Source: Candidatus Ozemobacteraceae bacterium | GTDB lineage: Bacteria > Muiribacteriota > Ozemobacteria > Ozemobacterales > Ozemobacteraceae | Assembly (NCBI GenBank): GCA_035373905.1 | Contig: DAOSOK010000026.1 | Location: 1-27,403 of the forward strand | DNA: 27,403 nt | Reading direction: 5' to 3' | Shown: one piece after another, positions 15,557 through 23,050 of the stretch | Layout of the letters: every line of letters starts with the position of its first letter | Numbering within the stretch: position 1 is the first letter of the stretch | Notes under the pieces: model-generated | The model's database searches: none | The model's input: the letters and a program-made list of their open reading frames with translations, nothing else | What the model was told of the DNA's origin: nothing | Position numbers and translations under genes: made by a program

Positions 15557-15560
15557 AGCC

Positions 15561-15593
15561 CCGTTCGTCCTTCGACAAGCTCAGGATGAACGG
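15561..15593. repeat. FVLSLSKHE-type repeat, half copy
   Basis: CCGTTC at 15561-15566 and GAACGG at 15588-15593 flank the core TTCGACAAGCTCAGGA. It is the single-arm version of the repeats at 2856 and 18692 and lies 5 bases from the -35 of the ferritin-like gene. Confidence 0.8.
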
Positions 15594-15638
15594 GACTTTC
15601 CACCCTGCGCGCCGGGCGAGGGGAGGAAAATGGAATAC

Positions 15639-15668
15639 TTGGCAGGGAGGATGAGACGGGAGTATTCT
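15639..15668 (+). promoter_or_regulatory. promoter candidate for the GlmS-like gene
   Basis: TTGGCA (15639-15644), an 18-base spacer and TATTCT (15663-15668), about 35 bases before the start codon at 15704. AAGGAAAGG at 15687-15695 serves as ribosome binding site. Confidence 0.45.
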
Positions 15669-15703
15669 CTCGGCAAAATCTGCTCGAAGGAAAGGGAAAT
15701 CGG

Positions 15704-18298
15704 ATGTGCGGCGTCATCGGACTGAGTTTTGAACGTGAACACGCGAAGATGGGCGGCATGGCCGCCAGGCTGCTCAGGATGCTCGAATACCGCGGATACG
15801 ACTCGACCGGGGGCATTGTGCAGGACGCGAAGGGAACAACCGTGCTGCGCAAGGACGTCGGGGCGCCGAGCGACGTGGTCGTCCGGCTCGGCATCGACAA
15901 GCTGCCCGGCCTGCTGTTCTGCGGCCAGGTGCGCTGGGCCACGTTCGGGGCCGTCACGAAAGAGAACGCCCAGCCGCACGAGATGCGGTGCAAGCTGCAC
16001 TTCTACGGCGCCCACAACGGCAACATCACGAACTGCGAACGGCTCAAGGAGTGGCTGCGCCGCGAAGGCCACGACGTGAAGAGCGACAACGACGGCGAGA
16101 TGCTCGTCCACACGATCGAGCACTTCTTCGCCCTCGAACTCCAGTACAAGAACGCCGACGACATGGCGGTGCGCGAGGCGGCCCTGCGCGCGGCCGTGCT
16201 GCACGCGGCGAAGCAGGTGACCGGCTCGTTCGCCTCGGTCGTCGTCGATCCCGTCAGCCGCATCATGATCGCGATCAAGGCCGGAAGCAGCCTCTACATC
16301 GGCATCGGCCACGACCAGGAGATCGGGAACTTCACGCTCGCCTCGTCGGACCTCGCGTCGGTTCTGCAGATGACGCGCATCCTCGTGCCGATCCGCGAGA
16401 ACGAGTTCGCCGTGTTCGGCCCCGGCGCCGAGCCTGTGCTGTATGACCTGCGCGGCGGCAAGCGCCTGAAGCGCGCTTCCCAGCGCAGCCTGCTGAAGGT
16501 CGAGGAGACTCGCCTCCAGCCGCCGTACACGTATTTCATGGAGCAGGAGATCGCCAGCCAGGTCCAGACGACCCGGCGGCTGCTGACCCTGTACGCCGGC
16601 GGAAACGCCATCACCCGGCGCGTGCGCGAGCGAAAAGACGAGGCGGCGCTGCTGGCGCGGCTCAAGGAGGTCGTCTCACGGCTCGCCGGCATCACGGATT
16701 CGGAACAGTTTCGGGAAAAGGCCGCCGCGCTTCTCGACTCGGCCGACCTGGCGAAGCTGAACCGCCTCGTCGAGGCCGATCCGCCCGCCGAATGCGACAC
16801 CGGCTTCGAGTCGTCCTATGGCAGCCTGCTCGACGAGCTGCGCGACATCGGCGGAACCGGCCGGCGCAACCTGCCCCTGCTGCTCAAGATGATCGACGCG
16901 ACGTTCGACCTCGACGACATCGACGACGTGGATGCGCGTATCCGAACCTTTTTACGCATGGTGTCGGGCGCGGCGGAAAAAGGCGGCACGATCTACATCC
17001 TCGCCTGCGGAAGCTCGTTCCACGCGGCGAAAACCGCGCCGATCTTCTTCAACGAGATCTGCGGTCTGCCGGTGATTCCCCTGCTTCCCGGCGAGTTCCG
17101 CGCCCAGTGCACGCGCTCCCTGCGGCCGACCGACCTGATCATCGGCATCAGTCAGAGCGGCGAAACGAAGGACCTGATCGACGTGTTCAACATGGTCGAG
17201 CAGAACTACCCGACCGTGAAACGCGTCTGCATCCTCAACAACACCAACTCGACGCTGGGCCAGGAAAAGTCCGACCTGTGCATCCCGCTCTTCTGCGGCC
17301 CCGAGATCGCCGTGCCCGCGACGAAGAGTTTCATCAACCAGCTGATGGTCCTGCTGATTCTCGCCGTCCGCCTCCAGGAACACCGCCAGGGCCGCCGGAA
17401 GCCCGCGGCGAAGCGCGGTGGTAAAAAAGCTGAAAGTATAGAATCGGGAGTGGAATGGCGCGACGCGATGGAGCGGATTCCCGGCCTGATCGACCGGACG
17501 ATCAAGACCACGTCGCGCGAGATCGAACTCGTCGCCCAGGAGGTTCACCAGGCGCCGAGCATGCACATTCTCGCCACGCGCCTGCTCGGCATCGCCAAGG
17601 AAGGCGCGCTCAAGATCCGCGAGATCGTTCTCAACCACACCGAGGGGTTCGAGGCGTCCGAGTTCAAGCACGGTCCGAACACGATTCTCGGCGTGAACAC
17701 CGTCTTCGGCCTCGGCAATGTGCGCGGCCTGCTCGAGACGTTCGGCCAGGCCGTGCATCGCATCGCCGAGGACCCGGATGGCCGCAACCTCGACGCGCGC
17801 GCCCTTGGCCGCCTGTTCGACTCGGTGGCGGCATACGCGTTCGACGACAAGCCGCCGAAGCTGGCGAGCGCGGTCGAGGAGCGGCTGTTCAAGGACGTGT
17901 TCGCGAAACACGACTTTTTCGGCAGCATGTACGGCAACTACCCGCTGCTGTTCATCACCGGCCCGGCCGAGCTGGACGTGAACCTCACGATCTCGCAGAT
18001 CAACACCCACAAGATCCGGGGTGCCGACGTGTTCATGATCGCCGAGGACGACGAGCGCCTGCGGGAAGCCGTCTCGATCGCGCCGGCGGCGTCGAATATA
18101 TATCGACATGGATATATAACACTCCCGCGCGCCGGAAACCCGCTGATGACGATCTTCTCCGCGACGGTCGTGCTTCAGCTCCTCGCGTTCCGCATGAGCC
18201 TGCACAAGATGGAGATGATGAACCGCCTCGAGATCGAAGGCCACGGCGTCCATCCCGACGTTCCGAAGAACGTCAGCAAGTCGATCACCGTCGACTAG
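15704..18298 (+). CDS. oversized GlmS-like glutamine-fructose-6-phosphate aminotransferase
   Basis: 864 residues against about 610 for ordinary GlmS, which makes glucosamine-6-phosphate for the cell wall. The start must be this ATG because C2 is the N-terminal nucleophile (MCGVIG). The glutaminase domain (~1-270) has RWATFG, NAQPHEM, HNGNITN and SDNDGE. The first SIS domain (~425-560) has ACGSSFHAAK (C435), ISQSGETKD and ATKSF. A basic linker (RRKPAAKRGGKKAE) follows. The second SIS domain has AKEGALKIRE, KHGP (K655-P658) and the C-terminal KSITVD. Key sugar-phosphate residues are kept. Extra length lies between the domains (~290-420) and inside the second SIS domain (~675-770). The codons near 18091-18120 are strikingly AT-rich. 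It could be the housekeeping GlmS or a specialised paralogue. The next gene follows after 8 bases. Confidence 0.88.
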   Translation: MCGVIGLSFEREHAKMGGMAARLLRMLEYRGYDSTGGIVQDAKGTTVLRKDVGAPSDVVVRLGIDKLPGLLFCGQVRWATFGAVTKENAQPHEMRCKLHFYGAHNGNITNCERLKEWLRREGHDVKSDNDGEMLVHTIEHFFALELQYKNADDMAVREAALRAAVLHAAKQVTGSFASVVVDPVSRIMIAIKAGSSLYIGIGHDQEIGNFTLASSDLASVLQMTRILVPIRENEFAVFGPGAEPVLYDLRGGKRLKRASQRSLLKVEETRLQPPYTYFMEQEIASQVQTTRRLLTLYAGGNAITRRVRERKDEAALLARLKEVVSRLAGITDSEQFREKAAALLDSADLAKLNRLVEADPPAECDTGFESSYGSLLDELRDIGGTGRRNLPLLLKMIDATFDLDDIDDVDARIRTFLRMVSGAAEKGGTIYILACGSSFHAAKTAPIFFNEICGLPVIPLLPGEFRAQCTRSLRPTDLIIGISQSGETKDLIDVFNMVEQNYPTVKRVCILNNTNSTLGQEKSDLCIPLFCGPEIAVPATKSFINQLMVLLILAVRLQEHRQGRRKPAAKRGGKKAESIESGVEWRDAMERIPGLIDRTIKTTSREIELVAQEVHQAPSMHILATRLLGIAKEGALKIREIVLNHTEGFEASEFKHGPNTILGVNTVFGLGNVRGLLETFGQAVHRIAEDPDGRNLDARALGRLFDSVAAYAFDDKPPKLASAVEERLFKDVFAKHDFFGSMYGNYPLLFITGPAELDVNLTISQINTHKIRGADVFMIAEDDERLREAVSIAPAASNIYRHGYITLPRAGNPLMTIFSATVVLQLLAFRMSLHKMEMMNRLEIEGHGVHPDVPKNVSKSITVD

Positions 18299-18306
18299 GC
18301 GCGGCC

Positions 18307-18660
18307 ATGATCCATCACCAGGAGACCCGGGACGGCGTTTCCGTCACGTTCCTGCAGGGCGTGCTCGATCTTCAGACGTCCCGGGATTTCACCGCCCTGT
18401 TCGACGATTTCCAGAAGAAGGGGTGCCGGAACATCGTTCTGGATCTCGCCGACGTCTCGTTCATCGACAGTCAGTCCCTCTCCCTGATCATCACGCAGGC
18501 CATCCAGGCCAGGGAGGAAGGAGGGAACATCAGATTCTCCAGGGTTCCGCCGCGGCTCATGCGTGTTTTCGAGCTGGTGGGGCTTCATGATGTGCTCGAG
18601 TTCTTCGACGATGTCGATTCGGCCGTGCAGGCGTTTTCGCGGTCCTCCCCGGAATATTGA
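18307..18660 (+). CDS. STAS-domain anti-sigma factor antagonist
   Basis: 117-residue single STAS domain. The conserved loop FIDSQSLSLI contains D54-S55, where S55 is the residue that anti-sigma kinases of the SpoIIAB/RsbW type phosphorylate. Unphosphorylated protein would bind and remove an anti-sigma factor or switch kinase. It starts 8 bases after the GlmS-like stop with only a poor ribosome binding site, so it is probably translated from the same message. No cognate kinase or PP2C phosphatase is in the window. Pairing with an amino-sugar enzyme is unusual and may or may not be functional. Confidence 0.85.
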   Translation: MIHHQETRDGVSVTFLQGVLDLQTSRDFTALFDDFQKKGCRNIVLDLADVSFIDSQSLSLIITQAIQAREEGGNIRFSRVPPRLMRVFELVGLHDVLEFFDDVDSAVQAFSRSSPEY

Positions 18661-18691
18661 GTCCTGCATATCAAAAACCAGCTTCGTGTCT

Positions 18692-18777
18692 CCGTTCGTG
18701 CTGAGCTTGTCGAAGCACGAACAGCCACTTGCCGATGATTCCTCATTTCGCCCTTCGACAGGATCAGGGCGAACGGG
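18692..18777. repeat. FVLSLSKHE-type intergenic palindromic repeat, second full copy
   Basis: Bounded by CCGTTCG (18692-18698) and CGAACGGG, with GAGCTTGTCGAAGCACGAA in the left arm and CCCTTCGACAGGATCAGGG in the right. It lies between convergent genes and shares the flank GTGGCTTTCATT with the copy ending at 2943 (GTGGTTTTCATT). The inner spacer differs between copies. Confidence 0.85.
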
Positions 18778-18817
18778 TGGCTTTCATTCTGCAGGAATCA
18801 ATGAGTGATGGCGCCTG

Positions 18818-18840
18818 TCCCGGGCCTGGCAAACCCGGGA
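18818..18840 (-). terminator. hairpin directly after the propeller-like lipoprotein gene
   Basis: TCCCGGG (18818-18824) and CCCGGGA (18834-18840) form a perfect 7-bp stem abutting the minus-strand stop codon at 18841. No T-run follows, so termination efficiency is uncertain. Confidence 0.45.
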
Positions 18841-20025
18841 TCAGGGCAGGTCGGCGGCGAAGATGCCGATGCCGGCGGACGTCTGTCGGAGGGCGAGCAG
18901 GTTCGCCGTGCCGCCATGGTCGATCAGCACGCAGGAGCGCCTGCCGGCGAGGTCGAACGAGAGATCGGGCAGAACGGAGGCCATTCGGAGGGCCCCGGCG
19001 CGGTACCGGAGAACGCGGCTCCAGGCCGGATGGTCGGCGTCGCCCGTTCCCTCGGAGACGAGCACGACGAGCTCGTTTCCCGATCCCGCGGTTCCGACGG
19101 CTCTGGCATCGAGAGGGAGCCGTCCGGATGTGGGCGTGTAGGTGAAGAGCGGCGATTCGCGGCCGGAACCGGGATCGACGGCGACGGCCCGGACCCGTTT
19201 CTCGTCGGTGAACAGGCGGACGAACTTCCCGCCCAGCCAGACCGGCTCGATGGTGCCGTCGATCTCGGCCAGCACCTCGCCGGCGGGGCCGAAGAGAAAA
19301 CTGCGGTTCGCGCCGGCGTCGGAGACGGCGAACCGGCCGTCGGGAAGCGCGAACAGATGCCGGATGTATCTGAACAGGCGCCGCTCGCCGACGAGGCCGA
19401 TCGTCGCCGCGTGACGGAAGGCCCGGAACAGATACACCGCCTGCCGGCTGTTGTCGGCCAGCGCGAGACCTTCGTTGCCGAGCACGGCCGCATCGGCCGT
19501 CTCGATGAGGCCGGGGGACCGGTCGCGGGAGAACAGCGTCAGTCGCCCGCTCGCCGGATCGAGAGCGGAAATCTGCCTCTCCCGCGGCTCGAGAAGGAAC
19601 GGTTCGCCGCCGGCCGAGACGAGCAGGCCCGGGGATTTCGCAGCCTCCTCGGGCCCTGTCTGAGCGTGAGCCGTATCCGGAAGCGAGACAACGGGCTTCC
19701 AGTCGATGGCATCGGCGGGTCTCCGCGTCTCGAGGTCTGCCAGCACCCCGTCCGGATCGGCCAGGTCGGGTTCGGCCTCGACCGTCGGCTTCGGAGACGG
19801 CGCGGGGGGTGTCTGCGCGGCGGGCGGCGGGGCCGCCGGCCGGTCGGGAAGCTTCGTCACCGCCGATGCGACGGCGCCGCCCCGTTTCTCGCGCAGCGCC
19901 CGGAGCTTCTCCGCCAGACTCGAGCCGACCTCGGCTCCCGACGCGGAACAGGACGATACAATCGTCACGATGAAAAGAGCGAATGAAATATATTTATACA
20001 TATTTATAATTCCCGGGGGGCTCAT
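18841..20025 (-). CDS. propeller-like lipoprotein of unknown function
   Basis: About 394 residues. Two starts are possible. ATG 20025 overlaps the stop of the upstream peptidase gene as ATGA. ATG 20001 (MYKYISFALFIVTIVSSC) lies 24 bases inside. Either gives a lipoprotein signal with lipobox VSSC, so the mature protein is lipid-anchored. A coiled-coil-like, then Ala/Pro-rich stretch follows (~25-110). The C-terminal ~270 residues have repeated short blades such as LLVSAGGEPFLLEP, LALADNSRQAVYLF and FAVSDAGANRSFLF, consistent with an NHL-like beta-propeller; no family is firmly recognised. Coupling to an M23 peptidase suggests envelope work, but its role is unknown. The first codons are nearly pure A/T. 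Confidence 0.7.
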   Translation of the reverse strand: MSPPGIINMYKYISFALFIVTIVSSCSASGAEVGSSLAEKLRALREKRGGAVASAVTKLPDRPAAPPPAAQTPPAPSPKPTVEAEPDLADPDGVLADLETRRPADAIDWKPVVSLPDTAHAQTGPEEAAKSPGLLVSAGGEPFLLEPRERQISALDPASGRLTLFSRDRSPGLIETADAAVLGNEGLALADNSRQAVYLFRAFRHAATIGLVGERRLFRYIRHLFALPDGRFAVSDAGANRSFLFGPAGEVLAEIDGTIEPVWLGGKFVRLFTDEKRVRAVAVDPGSGRESPLFTYTPTSGRLPLDARAVGTAGSGNELVVLVSEGTGDADHPAWSRVLRYRAGALRMASVLPDLSFDLAGRRSCVLIDHGGTANLLALRQTSAGIGIFAADLP

Positions 20026-21164
20026 TGGCCGGAAAGATATGCCGCCGACCCCGTGAGGAGAGGCTTCGGATCGACGGGACGGCCGGTCTCGACATCGCGC
20101 CGGACCTCGAAATGGAGGTGGGGGCCGGTCGAAACGCCGGTGTTGTTGCACAGCCCGATCCGGTCGCCGCGGCCCACCACGGTTCCGGGGGGGATGCGCC
20201 CCTCGCGCCGGAGATGGCCGTACCGGCTGTAGAACACGCCGGCGTCAAGATCGTGGCGCAGGACGACCATATACCCGTATCCGCCGTTCCAGTCGCTGCG
20301 CACGACCCGGCCGGGACCGGCCGCCGCGACGGGCCAGCCGTCGCAGCCGGCGCCGGCGAGGTCGATGCCATCGTGAGGGCGCAGCCTGCCGGTTTTCGGA
20401 TGCCGCCGCATGCCCATCGCCGAGGTTGTCGTGACGCCCTTTCCCGACGGGGCCCGCAGCGGGTTGATGCCGCCGAACTCCTGGTCGAGCGTTTTGAGCT
20501 TCTCCTCGATATCGGCTTTCGTGGCGGGTTCGTCGCGGTCCGGCCGGGTGCCGATGTTCGCGAGCGCCTCGAGGAGATCCTCGCGGATGAGCTGCTTGAG
20601 CGCGCGCACCTTCTCCGGGTCCTTGATGCGCCGGGCGAGCTCCTCGCGGGCCACGGCGAGCAGGTAGGCATACCGGCCCCGCTTTGGCGTGCTGCCGAAT
20701 CGCCTCGAGAGATCGACGAGCGTCCCGTAGGTTTCGACGGCCCGGCGAAGACCCTCGAGTTGGCCATCGGAAACCTCCTTTCCGCGGAGTCCCTGGATGC
20801 TCTTCCACAGGTCGGTGAACGCGTCGAGACGGAGGGCCGTTTCGAACGTGCCCAGATCCTTCAGATCGACGGATTTGACGGCGGCCTCGAGCTGCAGGAT
20901 GCGCCTGATCGTCTCGCGACGGTCCGGCCGGTCGAGCTGCAGGAGCGGGATGAGAAAGGCGTTTTTCCCGAGCAGTCTCGACAGGACGGCCTCGACGTCG
21001 GCATCGCCGATGACGCGCGCGGCCTGTTCCACCCGGAAGGAGAGATCTTCCGGGCTGTAGATGAGATCCGGGCCCGAGGCGGCGGCGGGGACACCCTGGA
21101 ACACGATCCAGAGAGACCAGACGATAAAATATAACGAATAATATTTTATAAAAAGGCGTTTCAC
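20022..21164 (-). CDS. exported M23 (LytM-type) peptidoglycan endopeptidase
   Basis: 380 residues with an N-terminal signal (KRLFIKYYSLYFIVWSLWIV, probable cut after PAAA). The start is GTG with GAGAGGA 9 bases upstream. Residues ~40-240 are helical and charged, a likely coiled-coil regulatory or substrate-positioning region. The C-terminal LytM domain has the zinc ligands in RPHDGIDLA (HxxxD) and GPHLHFEV (HxH), plus the catalytic His of SRYGHL, so it should be an active zinc endopeptidase cutting stem-peptide cross-links in the periplasm. The stop overlaps the lipoprotein start (ATGA), suggesting the two act together. An extended -10 element lies at 21213-21221. Signal-peptide codons form an AT-rich palindromic island (21124-21149). 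Confidence 0.92.
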   Translation of the reverse strand: MKRLFIKYYSLYFIVWSLWIVFQGVPAAASGPDLIYSPEDLSFRVEQAARVIGDADVEAVLSRLLGKNAFLIPLLQLDRPDRRETIRRILQLEAAVKSVDLKDLGTFETALRLDAFTDLWKSIQGLRGKEVSDGQLEGLRRAVETYGTLVDLSRRFGSTPKRGRYAYLLAVAREELARRIKDPEKVRALKQLIREDLLEALANIGTRPDRDEPATKADIEEKLKTLDQEFGGINPLRAPSGKGVTTTSAMGMRRHPKTGRLRPHDGIDLAGAGCDGWPVAAAGPGRVVRSDWNGGYGYMVVLRHDLDAGVFYSRYGHLRREGRIPPGTVVGRGDRIGLCNNTGVSTGPHLHFEVRRDVETGRPVDPKPLLTGSAAYLSGQ

Positions 21165-21212
21165 CGGCTTGCGTCCTCTCGTCGAATGACGTTGCGATCT
21201 GTCTCAGGCGAT

Positions 21213-21221
21213 ATTCTACCA
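21213..21221 (-). promoter_or_regulatory. extended -10 element TGGTAGAAT of the M23 operon
   Basis: Minus-strand TGGTAGAAT, 49 bases before the GTG start at 21164. It is identical to the element upstream of the ankyrin gene. No -35 is apparent, which is usual for extended -10 promoters. Confidence 0.45.
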
Positions 21222-21255
21222 CATTCTCCGAGCCCTGGCTGTCGCGCAAGAACAC

Positions 21256-21275
21256 GGGCGTTTCACGAAACGCCC
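21256..21275. repeat. GTAGGGGCG-type palindromic repeat, copy 2
   Basis: GGGCGTTTC and GAAACGCCC, perfect 9-bp arms around AC, followed by the CTACG edge typical of the family. Confidence 0.75.
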
Positions 21276-21308
21276 CTACGCCATACGCGGTCGACCCTCC
21301 GATCGTAG

Positions 21309-21328
21309 GGGCGGTTCGTGAACCGCCC
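21309..21328. repeat. GTAGGGGCG-type palindromic repeat, copy 3
   Basis: GGGCGGTTC and GAACCGCCC, perfect 9-bp arms around GT, preceded by the GTAG edge at 21305. It is 53 bases from the preceding copy. Confidence 0.75.
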
Positions 21329-21351
21329 GAGCCACCAGCGTTACATCTGAT

Positions 21352-21388
21352 GTCGAGGCGGGCGGGTTATAAACCCGCCCGCCTCGAC
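21352..21388. repeat. GTAGGGGCG-type palindromic repeat, copy 4, 17-bp arms
   Basis: GTCGAGGCGGGCGGGTT (21352-21368), ATA, then its exact complement to 21388. It is the longest perfect inverted repeat of the family here, with a different outer edge (GTCGAGG instead of GTAGGGG). Confidence 0.8.
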
Positions 21389-21448
21389 ATGCACGAACGT
21401 GTCACGCTGCGAAGAAATATGCATCAACCCATTCCGCCGGACGGCGTT

Positions 21449-21462
21449 CGATGGTACCATCG
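21449..21462 (+). promoter_or_regulatory. operator-like palindrome upstream of pepD
   Basis: CGATGGTACCATCG is a perfect 14-bp palindrome 28 bases before the ATG at 21491. It is unrelated in sequence to the repeat family next to it and may be a regulator site or overlap the start of transcription. Confidence 0.35.
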
Positions 21463-21490
21463 GGGAAAACACCCCCCCCCGGAGAGACGT

Positions 21491-23050
21491 ATGAAGAGTC
21501 CCCTTCGATTGAGAAACGACTTCCTGGTCCTCGTGCTGGCGCTGTTCATGATCGTCTCACCCTGTGGGGCGGAGGCCGCCGAAACGGCCTGCCCCGAGCC
21601 CCTTCGGTCCGGCCCTGCCGGCGGAATCTGGCAGGCGTTCTGGGATATCAGCGCGTTTCCACGCCTTTCCAAGCACGAAGGCCCTCTCCGCGAGTATCTG
21701 ACGTCCGAGGCCGGTCGCCTCGGCCTCGAGGCCAGGGCCGACCAGGCCGGAAACCTTCTCGTCATCATGCCCGCCGCCGCCGGCCGCGAAAGCGAGCCGG
21801 CCACCGTTCTGCACGCGCATCTCGACATGGTCGGCGATCGCATTCCCGAAAGCCGGCATGACTTCACGCGCGATCCGATCGTGCCGGTCGTTTCGGGCGA
21901 GTGGGTCACGGCGAACGGCACGACGCTCGGTGCCGACAACGGCATCGGCGTGGCGGCGCTCCTCGACATCATGCGCGGTTCCGTCACCGATCACGGCCGT
22001 CTCGAACTCCTCTTCACCGTCGACGAGGAAGGCGATTTCTCGGGCGTCTACGGCCTTACTCCCGCATCGTTCGAGGGGCGTCGGCTGATCAACCTCGACA
22101 GCGAGACCGAGGGCGAGCTGAACATCGGCTGCGCGGGCGGCCGGGCGGACCGCGCCGTCATCCCGTGGAGCCGCAAGCCGGCCGGCGGCTCCGAGGTGCA
22201 GGCGATACGCGTCGTCATCGGGGCGCTGCGCGGTGGCCACTCGGGCGTCGACATCAACCGCGGCCGGGCCAACGCCATCCGGCTCGCCGGCCGTCTCCTC
22301 AAAACCGTCGCCTCCGTGGTGCCGGTGCGTCTGATCTCGATCCGCGGCGGAAGCATCGATACGACGATCCCGCGCGACGTGACCCTCGACGCCGCGGTGC
22401 CGACGAAGCACCTGCCGATCCTGGCCGAGATGCTCCCGATGCTCGAAAAACGCCTGAGACGCGAGTACGCCGCGGGCGATCCCGCGCTCGAGCTCCGGGT
22501 CATCCCGATTCTGGGCGCCGTTCCCGACGCCCTGTCCGTCAACGACACCCGCCGGTTCACCGAGTTCATCCTGGACCTGCCGTGCGGCGTTCAGCAGATG
22601 AGCAGCCAGTTCCCCGGTCTCGTCGAAACTTCGGCGAACCCGGGCGTCATCTCGACGGCGACAGACTCCGTCGTCCTGATTTCCCACCTCCAGAGCTCCA
22701 GTCTGCGCGCCATCGCCGAGCTCGGGGAAAAACTCCGTCAGATCGTCGCCCGCATCGGCGGCACCGTCGAAGCCGGCGTTCCGTATCCCCAGTGGCAGAC
22801 GAGCCCCGACGCGCCGCTCGTGAAAAAAGTATGCGCTATATATAGCGGCCTGGGCGGCTCCGCGATGCGGCTCAACGTCGTTCACGCGGGACTCGAGTGC
22901 GGGGCCGTCGCGGAACTGATTCCTGGAATGGAGATGGTTTCCTTCGGGCCGACGATCGAGAACGCGCATACGCCGAGCGAGCGCGTGAAGATCGACAGCG
23001 TCGAACGGTTTCGCAAACTGATCGCCCTTCTGCTGAGGGAACGCCTCTGA
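21491..23050 (+). CDS. pepD: exported PepD-type (M20) aminoacyl-histidine dipeptidase
   Basis: 519 residues from the ATG at 21491 (GGAGAG 6 bases upstream). It belongs to the PepD/peptidase T-like M20 family, dizinc dipeptidases acting on Xaa-His and other dipeptides. Ligands are visible in order: H110 and D112 (HAHLDMV), D149 (GADNGIG), the E179-E180 pair (DEEGD), the Asp of NLDSETEG and the late His of VHAGLECG. The RGGHSGVDI lid-domain motif is also present. Unusually, a signal peptide precedes the enzyme (DFLVLVLALFMIVSPCGAEAA), whereas the usual PepD is cytosolic, so periplasmic or external peptide scavenging is likely. The following lipoprotein gene overlaps its stop. A 14-bp palindrome of AT-rich codons lies at 22834-22847. 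Confidence 0.92.
   Translation: MKSPLRLRNDFLVLVLALFMIVSPCGAEAAETACPEPLRSGPAGGIWQAFWDISAFPRLSKHEGPLREYLTSEAGRLGLEARADQAGNLLVIMPAAAGRESEPATVLHAHLDMVGDRIPESRHDFTRDPIVPVVSGEWVTANGTTLGADNGIGVAALLDIMRGSVTDHGRLELLFTVDEEGDFSGVYGLTPASFEGRRLINLDSETEGELNIGCAGGRADRAVIPWSRKPAGGSEVQAIRVVIGALRGGHSGVDINRGRANAIRLAGRLLKTVASVVPVRLISIRGGSIDTTIPRDVTLDAAVPTKHLPILAEMLPMLEKRLRREYAAGDPALELRVIPILGAVPDALSVNDTRRFTEFILDLPCGVQQMSSQFPGLVETSANPGVISTATDSVVLISHLQSSSLRAIAELGEKLRQIVARIGGTVEAGVPYPQWQTSPDAPLVKKVCAIYSGLGGSAMRLNVVHAGLECGAVAELIPGMEMVSFGPTIENAHTPSERVKIDSVERFRKLIALLLRERL

Larger units (their letters stand above)
21165..21490. other. 326-base intergenic region packed with palindromes
   Basis: Separates the minus-strand M23 gene from pepD. 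It holds the M23 promoter element, three GTAGGGGCG-type palindromes within 135 bases, a separate 14-bp palindrome at 21449-21462 and the pepD ribosome binding site. The pepD frame is open through part of it, but this is repeat sequence and not coding. Confidence 0.7.

Noticed and set aside
18091..18120. Small insertion element in the GlmS-like gene
   Set aside because: The reading frame continues into a conserved GlmS C-terminal segment without interruption, and no target-site duplication is visible. It is better described as an AT-rich codon patch.
16952..18253. Long minus-strand open frame opposite the GlmS-like gene
   Set aside because: No ribosome binding site, no recognisable domain and mirror-type composition. 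The sense strand is clearly coding.
21350..21490. N-terminal extension of PepD starting in the repeat region
   Set aside because: It translates the 37-bp palindrome and a run of C residues. The ATG at 21491 starts a signal peptide and has GGAGAG upstream.
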